This document shows positions 1 through 7,496 of a DNA stretch of 8,611 nt, one piece after another (the stretch's first letter is position 1; every line of letters starts with the position of its first letter). This DNA is from Treponema sp. Lineage in GTDB: Bacteria; Spirochaetota; Spirochaetia; Treponematales; Treponemataceae. The stretch is from assembly GCA_022510885.1 (NCBI GenBank), contig JAFLSP010000072.1, positions 1-8,611 of the forward strand, given 5' to 3'. Under the pieces are notes generated by a model, which did not search any database, was not told the origin of the DNA, and was given only the letters and a program-made list of their open reading frames with translations. The position numbers were made by a program, and so were the translations under genes.

Positions 1-2
1 TA

Positions 3-31
3 TGGACTTTTTCCTGCCGCGGCGGTATTAT
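3..31 (+). promoter_or_regulatory. Candidate copA promoter
   Basis: TGGACT (3-8, four of six matches to TTGACA) is followed after 17 bp by TATTAT (26-31, five of six matches to TATAAT). The spacer contains the 8-bp palindrome GCCGCGGC (16-23). The expected transcription start lies about seven bases past the -10 box, at about 38-39, which coincides with the copA ATG. No Shine-Dalgarno sequence precedes that ATG, which fits a leaderless message. The 17-bp spacer does not suggest a CueR/MerR-type promoter, which usually has a 19-20 bp spacer. Only 38 bp upstream are visible, so a promoter further upstream cannot be excluded. Confidence 0.4.
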
Positions 32-38
32 TGTTTGT

Positions 39-2522
<2,484 letters not shown>

Positions 2523-2532
2523 CGCGATGCGC

Positions 2533-2557
2533 GCGAGGGGAACGGTTTTCCCCTCGC
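2533..2557. terminator. Hairpin between convergent copA and dehydrogenase genes
   Basis: The 48-bp gap between the two convergent stop codons holds a perfect 10-bp stem, GCGAGGGGAA (2533-2542) paired with TTCCCCTCGC (2548-2557), around a five-base loop. An outer repeat, TGACGC (2520-2525) and GCGTCA (2568-2573), includes both stop codons. Position suggests a bidirectional transcription end. Neither side has a T-run after the stem, so it is not a classical intrinsic terminator; it may act with Rho or simply protect 3' ends. Confidence 0.55.
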
Positions 2558-2570
2558 TGATTGCCGTGCG

Positions 2571-3749
2571 TCAACGTGCCGCTTCGTAAATGGCGCGCAT
2601 ATCCGCTTCGTGCAGGACTTTCGCGCTGCCAAGATTATCGCCCGTGGTGATGGCGCATTTTCGGGCAAGTTCGGCAATCTGCGCGTCGGTGGGGGCGATG
2701 CCCAGTTCGCGCATATTCGTGGGCATCTGAATCTGGCGGAAGAAGGCTTCCGTCGCTTCAATGCCTTTGAGCGCGATGTCCTCGTCCGTGCCGTCGTCGG
2801 CGACCTGCCACACGGCGCGCGCGAATTTTTTGAAGCGCGGCAGACAATCCTTGTATACGTAGCGCGCCCACGTTCCCCACAGGGCGGCAAGCCCCGCGCC
2901 GTGCGCCACGTCGAACATGCCGCCCAGCTCATGCTCCAGGCGGTGCGTGGCAAAGTCGTTGCCGCCGTTCCCGCAGCCGGTCAGGTCGTTGTGGCTCAGG
3001 CTGCTTGCCCACATGATTTCGGCGCGCGCGTCGTAGTCGGCGGGATTCCGCTCCAGGATGAGCGCGTTGCGGACGACGCTGCGCATGAGCGCCTCGGCAA
3101 TGCTGTCGGTGATGTCCATGTTGCCGCCGTTCGTGAAGTAGCGTTCCATGGTGTGCATGAGGATGTCGGCGCAGCCGCAGCGCGTCTGGTACGGCGGCAG
3201 GCTCATCGTCAGCTCGGGGTTCATAATCGCGAAGCGGGGGCGGCAGGTGTCGGAGTTCGAGCCGCGTTTTTTCCAGCCGTCCTCGTTGGTGATGACCGCG
3301 CTGTTGCTCATCTCGCTGCCGGCGGCGGCGATGGTCAGCACCACGCCAATCGGAAGGCAGGCGGTCGGCTGGCGTTTTTTCTCGAAGATGTCCCACACAT
3401 CAAAGTCGTTGGCGCAGCCGTAGCCGATTGCCTTTGCGCTGTCGATGACGGAGCCGCCGCCCACGGCGAGCAGGAAATCCACGCCCTCACGCTTGCACAG
3501 CGCGATGCCCTCGCGCACGAGCGAGAGCCGCGGGTTCGGCACGACCCCGCCCAGCTCCACGTAGGGAACGCGCGCTTCCTCCAGTGATGCCTTGATGCGG
3601 TCGAGCAGCCCCGTCTTTTTGACGCTCCCCGACCCGTAGTGCAGCAGCACCTTTTTGCACGCGCAGTCCGCCGTGAGCGTGCCGACCTGCCGCTCCGTTC
3701 CCCTGCCGAATATGATTCTGGTGGGCGCATAAAACTGAAAATCGTTCAT
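2571..3749 (-). CDS. Iron-containing alcohol/aldehyde dehydrogenase, YqhD/butanol-dehydrogenase type
   Basis: Cytoplasmic group III metal-dependent dehydrogenase of 392 residues, which interconverts aldehydes or ketones and alcohols with NAD(P)H. The N-terminal nucleotide-binding half has YGSGSVKKTG (38-47) and GGGSVID (97-103). The segment AAAGSEM (141-147) is typical of the YqhD/BdhA branch, whose members usually prefer NADPH. The C-terminal helical half supplies the likely metal ligands D195, H199, H269 and H283; the 14-residue spacing of the last pair matches FucO and YqhD. I chose ATG 3749 because AAGGAG lies six bases upstream on this strand (3761-3756). A frame open 23 codons further would start at an ATG without such a site. 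The gene stands alone, divergent from the fab operon and convergent with copA. Substrate cannot be told from sequence; roles could include fermentative butanol or ethanol formation or aldehyde detoxification. Confidence 0.93.
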   Translation of the reverse strand: MNDFQFYAPTRIIFGRGTERQVGTLTADCACKKVLLHYGSGSVKKTGLLDRIKASLEEARVPYVELGGVVPNPRLSLVREGIALCKREGVDFLLAVGGGSVIDSAKAIGYGCANDFDVWDIFEKKRQPTACLPIGVVLTIAAAGSEMSNSAVITNEDGWKKRGSNSDTCRPRFAIMNPELTMSLPPYQTRCGCADILMHTMERYFTNGGNMDITDSIAEALMRSVVRNALILERNPADYDARAEIMWASSLSHNDLTGCGNGGNDFATHRLEHELGGMFDVAHGAGLAALWGTWARYVYKDCLPRFKKFARAVWQVADDGTDEDIALKGIEATEAFFRQIQMPTNMRELGIAPTDAQIAELARKCAITTGDNLGSAKVLHEADMRAIYEAAR

Positions 3750-3768
3750 CGTCGTCTCCTTTTCTATA

Positions 3769-3777
3769 AGTATATCA
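3769..3777 (-). promoter_or_regulatory. Extended -10 element for the dehydrogenase gene
   Basis: Read on the minus strand this is TGA-TATACT: an extended -10 (TGN before the hexamer) with five of six matches to TATAAT. No good -35 hexamer lies 16-18 bp upstream, which is common for extended -10 promoters. Transcription would start near 3762, giving a very short leader that begins just before the AAGGAG ribosome site. Prediction by eye only. Confidence 0.4.
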
Positions 3778-3808
3778 CGGATTTTTGCGCTTGCATATTT
3801 CCCCGCAA

Positions 3809-3817
3809 TGCTATACA
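3809..3817 (+). promoter_or_regulatory. Extended -10 element for the fab operon
   Basis: TGC-TATACA (3809-3817) is an extended -10 with four of six matches to TATAAT. A weak -35 (CTTGCA, 3790-3795) lies 16 bp upstream. The predicted start at about 3824 leaves a leader of about 45 bases that contains the inverted repeat at 3830-3854 and the fabD ribosome site AGGAG (3859-3863). This is the best promoter-like sequence in the divergent gap on this strand, but it is unverified. Confidence 0.4.
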
Positions 3818-3829
3818 CTGAAATTCAGA

Positions 3830-3854
3830 TTGACACTTTGGCAAAATTTGTCAA
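3830..3854. promoter_or_regulatory. Nested inverted repeat upstream of fabD, possible operator
   Basis: An outer repeat, TTGACA (3830-3835) and TGTCAA (3849-3854), flanks an inner TTTG-G-CAAA (3837-3845), although the two are not exactly concentric. It lies just downstream of the predicted transcription start and ends 14 bases before the fabD ATG, a usual place for a repressor site. Several lipid-synthesis regulators bind TTTGA/TCAAA-like palindromes (FabT is one), but I cannot assign a regulator. As RNA the same bases could form a small stem near the ribosome site. Confidence 0.35.
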
Positions 3855-3868
3855 GAACAGGAGCGGAC

Positions 3869-4825
3869 ATGGCGAAGAAGTACGCATTTTTGTTCCCCGG
3901 ACAGGGCGCGCAGGCGCAGGGAATGATGAAAGATGTTTGCGAGGCTTTCCCGGAGGCGCGCAGGGTGATTGACGAGGTTTCCCGGGTGAGCGGCAAGGAC
4001 GTTCCCGCGCTGCTGTGGGAGACCGAGCAGGCGGAACTGAACCGCAGCGACAACAGCCAGCTGGCGATTACGGCCGCGAGCCTTGCGGTCATGGCGGCAC
4101 TCAAGTCCAAGGGAATCGAGCCGAGCGCGGCGATGGGGTTCAGCCTGGGCGAATTCCCTGCCCTGTACGCGGCGGGCATCCTTTCGTTTGAGGACGTGGT
4201 GCGAATCGTCGTGCAGCGCGGCGCGATTATGCAGAAGGTGTGCGAGGACATCGCCGCCGCCAACGAGGGACACGCGCCGGGAATGACCGCAGTGCTCGGC
4301 CTGCCGCCGGAAAAGGTGGAGGAAGTGGCGAAGAGCGTGCCGGGCGCGTATGCGGCGAACATGAACAGCGTCAAGCAGACGGTCGTCAGCGGCACGTTCG
4401 ACGGCCTTGCGGCGGTTGAGGCGGCGGCAAAGGCGGCGGGCGCGAAGCGGGCGATTCGGCTTGCGGTCGCAGGTCCCTTCCATTCGCCGCTCATGCAGGC
4501 GGCGGCGGACGAATTCAAGGTCGCGCTTGAGCCGTATACGTTCAGCGACCCGGGCATTCCGCTGTTCAGCAACGTGACGGGGGCGCGGGTGAGCGCGGGC
4601 GCGGCGGCAAAGGCGAGCGCCGTTGACCACCTGACCAATCCCGTGCGCTGGACGGACGAGGAAAAAGTGCTTGCCGACCTGATTGCCGCCGACAAGGACA
4701 GCGAGTGGGTGATTCTGGAGGTCGGGCCGGGCAAGGTGCTGAGCGGCCTGTGGGCTCAGACGGCGCTGGGCGAAACCTTGCCCTGCACGCCGGTCAACAC
4801 GGCGGAAGCGATTGGCGCGCTGTAA
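3869..4825 (+). CDS. fabD: Malonyl-CoA:ACP transacylase
   Basis: Cytoplasmic enzyme that moves malonyl from CoA to acyl carrier protein, supplying the two-carbon donor for type II fatty acid synthesis. The 318 residues match the usual length of about 310. Visible features are N-terminal FPGQGAQ (9-15), catalytic Ser S92 in GFSLGE, Q116-R117-G for the malonyl carboxylate (R117 as in E. coli), and catalytic His H205 in GPFHSPL. The nucleophile elbow normally reads GHSxGE; here residue 91 is Phe. H254 stands where E. coli has Gln250 (H205 aligns with H201 there, an offset of four). The start is ATG 3869, with AGGAG five bases upstream; an in-frame ATG at 3785 would lie upstream of the predicted promoter -10. 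It is the first gene of the operon and ends 10 bases before fabG. Confidence 0.95.
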   Translation: MAKKYAFLFPGQGAQAQGMMKDVCEAFPEARRVIDEVSRVSGKDVPALLWETEQAELNRSDNSQLAITAASLAVMAALKSKGIEPSAAMGFSLGEFPALYAAGILSFEDVVRIVVQRGAIMQKVCEDIAAANEGHAPGMTAVLGLPPEKVEEVAKSVPGAYAANMNSVKQTVVSGTFDGLAAVEAAAKAAGAKRAIRLAVAGPFHSPLMQAAADEFKVALEPYTFSDPGIPLFSNVTGARVSAGAAAKASAVDHLTNPVRWTDEEKVLADLIAADKDSEWVILEVGPGKVLSGLWAQTALGETLPCTPVNTAEAIGAL

Positions 4826-4835
4826 GGAGATGGAA

Positions 4836-5579
4836 ATGTTGTTGAAGCAGAAAAAAGCCTTGGTCACCGGGTCGTCACGCGGCATCGGGCGGGCTATTGT
4901 GGAGTCGTTCTTGAAAAACGGCGCGGAAGTGTGGGGCCTGTGCTCCAAGCCGAGCGCGTCAAAGGGCGATTTGGAGCGCATCGCGGCGGAGAACGGCGTG
5001 GCTTTCCATGAAGTGTGCGCGGACGTGGGCAACGCCGAGCTGGTGACGGCGGCGGTGAAGGAGTCGCTCGCGGCGGCGGGCGGCTTTGACGTGCTGGTGA
5101 ACAACGCGGGCATCACGCGCGACACGCTCAGTTTCCGCATGAAAAAAGAGGACTGGGACGACGTGCTGCGCGTCAACCTGACGAGCGTCTTCTTGATTAC
5201 GCAGATTGTCTCGAACGACATGATTCGGCGCAAGAGCGGGTCTATCATCAATATGTCGAGCATCGTGGGGCTGCACGGGCAGGGCGGTCAGGTGAACTAC
5301 GCGGCGAGCAAGGGCGGGCTGATTGCCTACAGCAAGAGCCTTGCAAAGGAAGTGGGCAGCCGCGGCGTTCGCGTCAACTGCATCGCGCCGGGCTTCATCG
5401 AGACCGACATGACGGCGGTGCTCAAGGAAGACCTGAAGAAAACCTGGATTGACACGATTCCGCTCAAGCGCGCGGGCGTTGCGGAGGACGTGGCGAATGC
5501 GGCTCTGTTCCTTGCCAGCGACCTGAGCACCTACGTCACTGCGCAGGTGATTGGCGTTGACGGCGGCATGGGAGCCTGA
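4836..5579 (+). CDS. fabG: 3-oxoacyl-ACP reductase
   Basis: Short-chain dehydrogenase/reductase that uses NADPH to reduce 3-oxoacyl-ACP to 3-hydroxyacyl-ACP, the first reduction of each elongation round. It has 247 residues, as usual for FabG. The Rossmann motif TGxxxGIG is at 11-18, NNAG at 89-92 and the structural Asn is N114. The catalytic Ser-Tyr-Lys are S142, Y155 and K159, with the normal spacing. PGFIETDM lies at 185-192. I chose ATG 4836 because AAGGAG (4824-4829) sits six bases before it. The in-frame ATG at 4830 directly abuts that motif, and TTG 4812 lies inside fabD. The ribosome site overlaps the fabD stop, so translation is probably coupled. SDR specificity is usually ambiguous, but the fabD-fabF-fabZ context makes FabG secure. 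Confidence 0.95.
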   Translation: MLLKQKKALVTGSSRGIGRAIVESFLKNGAEVWGLCSKPSASKGDLERIAAENGVAFHEVCADVGNAELVTAAVKESLAAAGGFDVLVNNAGITRDTLSFRMKKEDWDDVLRVNLTSVFLITQIVSNDMIRRKSGSIINMSSIVGLHGQGGQVNYAASKGGLIAYSKSLAKEVGSRGVRVNCIAPGFIETDMTAVLKEDLKKTWIDTIPLKRAGVAEDVANAALFLASDLSTYVTAQVIGVDGGMGA

Positions 5580-5619
5580 GACCAGCAGAGGACGCGCCGG
5601 CGGCGTGGTCAGATTTTTT
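5580..5619 (+). terminator. Hairpin plus T-run between fabG and fabF (possible attenuator)
   Basis: Directly after the fabG stop, GACCA (5580-5584) can pair with TGGTC (5606-5610), and CGC (5593-5595) with GCG (5603-5605) inside it, leaving an eight-base bulge on the left. The core includes the palindrome CGCCGGCG (5595-5602). Six T residues follow at 5614-5619, and the fabF ribosome site GGAG is at 5625-5628. This resembles a weak intrinsic terminator within the operon and could lower fabF-fabZ expression. The stem is imperfect, so the call is tentative. Confidence 0.3.
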
Positions 5620-5633
5620 AGTATGGAGTGTAT

Positions 5634-6878
5634 ATGAGAAGAGTTGTTGTTACGGGACTGGGCTGTGTTTCCCCGGTGGGAAACAGCGTGGACGAGACTT
5701 GGGCTGCCATCCGCGCGGGAAAAAGCGGCATCGGCACGATTACGCATTACGACAATGCGAATTTCAAGGTGAAGTATGCCGCCGAGGTCAAGAATTTCAA
5801 TCCGGCGGACTACATGGACGCTTCGTCGGCACGGAAAATGGCGCTGTACTCGCAGTACGCGGTGGCGGCGGCAAAAATGGCGCTGGACGATTCCGGGCTG
5901 ACGGGAAAGGCGGACGTGCTGGAGAACACGGCGGTGTACCTTGGCGTGGGCATCGGCGGCTTGGAAGTGACCGAAAGCACGATGAAGGCGTATTTTGACT
6001 CGAACCAGACGCGCATGCCGCCGCTCACCATCCCGGAGCTGATTCCGAACGAGGGCGCGGGGAACATTTCCATCGCGTTCGGCCTGCACGGGGCGACGCA
6101 CACGGTCGCGACGGCCTGCGCGTCCGGCACGGACGCAATCGGCAACGCGCTCGACCAAATCCGCAGCGGGCGGTATGACGTGATTCTGTCCGGCGGCGCG
6201 GAATGCACGCAGTGCGGCTACGCGAACCTCGGCTTCCAGATGCTGCACGCGCTGTCAAGCAAGTGGGCGGACGACCCGGCGAAAGCGAGCCGCCCCTTCG
6301 ACAAGCAGCGCGACGGCTTTGTCATGGGCGAGGGCGCGACGATTCTGGTGCTTGAGGAGTACGAGCACGCGAAGGCGCGCGGCGCGAAAATCTACGCGGA
6401 GGTGGCGGGCTACGGCGCGTCGAGCGACGGCTACCACCTGACCGCGCCGAACCCCGACGGCATCACGGGCGCAAAGTGCATGACGATTGCGATGAAGGAC
6501 GCGGGCATCAAGCCCGAGGACGTGACCTACTACAACGCGCACGGCACCTCAACCAAGCTGAACGACAGCGGCGAGACCAAGATGCTGCACATCGCGTTCG
6601 GCGAGGCGGCGAAAAAGCTGCGCATCTCCTCAACCAAGTCGATGACGGGACACTGCCTGGGCAACGCGGGCAGCCTTGAGGCGATGATTTGCGTCAAGGC
6701 GATTCACGATTCGTACATTCCCGCGACGATTAACCTGGACGAGGTGGACGTTGAGGGCGGCTGCGACCTGGACTACACGCCGAACAAGGGCGTGGAGATG
6801 CCGGTGGACGTGGCGATGAGCGCGAATTTCGGCTTTGGCGGGCACAACGGCTGCCTCGTGTTCAAGAAGGTGCAGTAA
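5634..6878 (+). CDS. fabF: 3-oxoacyl-ACP synthase II
   Basis: Condensing enzyme (KAS II) that adds malonyl-ACP to the growing acyl-ACP with loss of CO2. Its 414 residues fit FabF closely. The nucleophile is C162 in TACASGTDAIG. The two catalytic histidines are H303 (NAHGTST) and H340 (TGHCLGNAG), K335 precedes the latter, and the gating loop GFGGHN lies at 400-405. The Cys-His-His triad marks KAS I/II rather than FabH (Cys-His-Asn). Segment 340-346 reads HCLGNAG where HxLGAAG is usual. I chose ATG 5634 because GGAG (5625-5628) lies five bases upstream and MRRVVVTGLG is the usual N-terminus; an in-frame GTG at 5628 overlaps the ribosome site. In many operons acpP sits just before fabF. Here the 54-bp gap has no room for it. 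Confidence 0.96.
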   Translation: MRRVVVTGLGCVSPVGNSVDETWAAIRAGKSGIGTITHYDNANFKVKYAAEVKNFNPADYMDASSARKMALYSQYAVAAAKMALDDSGLTGKADVLENTAVYLGVGIGGLEVTESTMKAYFDSNQTRMPPLTIPELIPNEGAGNISIAFGLHGATHTVATACASGTDAIGNALDQIRSGRYDVILSGGAECTQCGYANLGFQMLHALSSKWADDPAKASRPFDKQRDGFVMGEGATILVLEEYEHAKARGAKIYAEVAGYGASSDGYHLTAPNPDGITGAKCMTIAMKDAGIKPEDVTYYNAHGTSTKLNDSGETKMLHIAFGEAAKKLRISSTKSMTGHCLGNAGSLEAMICVKAIHDSYIPATINLDEVDVEGGCDLDYTPNKGVEMPVDVAMSANFGFGGHNGCLVFKKVQ

Positions 6879-7313
6879 ATGGCAGAAGCGTTTACCGACA
6901 TCGAAAGCCTGCTGCCGCACCGCAAGCCCTTCCTGTTCGTGGACAGCATCGACCGCTACGACGACGGCGGGTGCGAGTGCCGGCGCACTTTCACGGACGA
7001 TGATTTTTTCTTTAAGGGGCATTTCCCCGCGTATCCCGTCGTGCCGGGCGTCATCCTGATTGAGACGATGGCGCAGGGCGGCGGCGCGGCGCTTTCCTTG
7101 CAGAAAAAATTTGACGAGGGAAGCCTGTTCTTCCTTGCCACCGTGAACAACGTCAAGTTCAAGCATCAGGTGCGCCCCGGCGACACGGTGCGCATGGAAA
7201 TCGTGAACAAGCGCTGCACCAAGAACATGGTCGTGCAGGAAGGCAAGGCCTTTGTGGGCGACACGCTGTGCGCGCAGGCGGAATGGATGTGCCTGGTGGG
7301 CAAGGGCAATTAG
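6879..7313 (+). CDS. fabZ: 3-hydroxyacyl-ACP dehydratase
   Basis: Hot-dog-fold dehydratase that converts 3-hydroxyacyl-ACP to trans-2-enoyl-ACP. The 144 residues match FabZ. LLPHRKPFLFVD (11-22) is the family N-terminal signature. Catalytic H48 lies in FKGHFP and E62 in LIETMAQ, 14 residues apart as in E. coli FabZ (54 and 68). FabA-type isomerase activity is not expected from this short form. The ATG directly follows the fabF TAA with no gap; AGAAGG (6865-6870), inside the end of fabF, is the likely ribosome site eight bases upstream. Coupled translation with fabF is therefore likely. This is the last gene of the operon, with a strong hairpin 30 bases after its stop. Confidence 0.95.
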   Translation: MAEAFTDIESLLPHRKPFLFVDSIDRYDDGGCECRRTFTDDDFFFKGHFPAYPVVPGVILIETMAQGGGAALSLQKKFDEGSLFFLATVNNVKFKHQVRPGDTVRMEIVNKRCTKNMVVQEGKAFVGDTLCAQAEWMCLVGKGN

Positions 7314-7342
7314 TCGTGGTCTTTTGAGAGAGAAAATACTTG

Positions 7343-7386
7343 AAAGGGAAAGCGAGCCTTTTTGTGAAGGATTCGCTTTCCCTTTT
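7343..7386 (+). terminator. Terminator hairpin of the fab operon
   Basis: A perfect 13-bp stem, AAAGGGAAAGCGA (7343-7355) with its complement at 7373-7385, is topped by a second short stem (CCTT 7357-7360 with AAGG 7367-7370, six-base loop). The 3' side ends in TTTT (7383-7386), mostly within the stem, so the U-tract is short. The position, 30 bases past the fabZ stop and before an AT-rich promoter-like gap, supports termination. No gene is visible between 7314 and 7496. Confidence 0.8.
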
Positions 7387-7439
7387 GTCGCAAAAATCCA
7401 TGTATTCTTATAGAAAAATCTTGTGATATTTGCTACGAT
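7385..7439 (+). promoter_or_regulatory. Candidate promoter region of the sensor gene
   Basis: The gap between the terminator and the sensor gene is clearly AT-rich compared with its surroundings. Two weak candidates are visible: TTGTCG (7385-7390) with TATAGA (7409-7414) at 18-bp spacing, and TGC-TACGAT (7431-7439), an extended -10 like those in the fabD gap. Neither is convincing alone. Confidence 0.3.
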
Positions 7440-7496
7440 AAAAACACTTTATTTTATGTCCGTGCGAAATGGCGGCGAAAACGGGGATTGTTGGTT

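Noticed and set aside
2610..3587. Long plus-strand frame opposite the dehydrogenase
   Set aside because: It is antisense to a gene with complete cofactor and metal motifs, and its Ala/Val/His/Arg-rich product is unrecognisable.
3830..3835. Perfect TTGACA as a -35 box for fabD
   Set aside because: No -10-like hexamer lies 16-18 bp downstream, where the fabD ribosome site begins. It fits better as one arm of the inverted repeat.
3785..3868. N-terminal extension of FabD from ATG 3785
   Set aside because: It lies over the predicted promoter, has no ribosome site and adds residues absent from FabD. ATG 3869 has AGGAG at five bases and the usual N-terminus.
4812..4835. Upstream TTG or ATG (4812, 4830) as the fabG start
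   Set aside because: TTG 4812 overlaps fabD without a ribosome site, and ATG 4830 touches the AAGGAG motif. ATG 4836 has normal spacing.
3851..5263. 470-codon minus-strand frame across fabD and fabG
   Set aside because: It spans two real genes and their boundary, with low-complexity Arg-rich sequence. It is a G+C artefact.
4959..6248. 429-codon minus-strand frame across fabG and fabF
   Set aside because: Same reasons: it crosses a gene boundary and has biased composition and no motif.
7314..7496. Small gene or structured RNA in the gap after fabZ
   Set aside because: ATGs at 7456 and 7469 are not in frame with the sensor and have no ribosome site. Apart from the terminator hairpin, no conserved RNA structure is recognisable.
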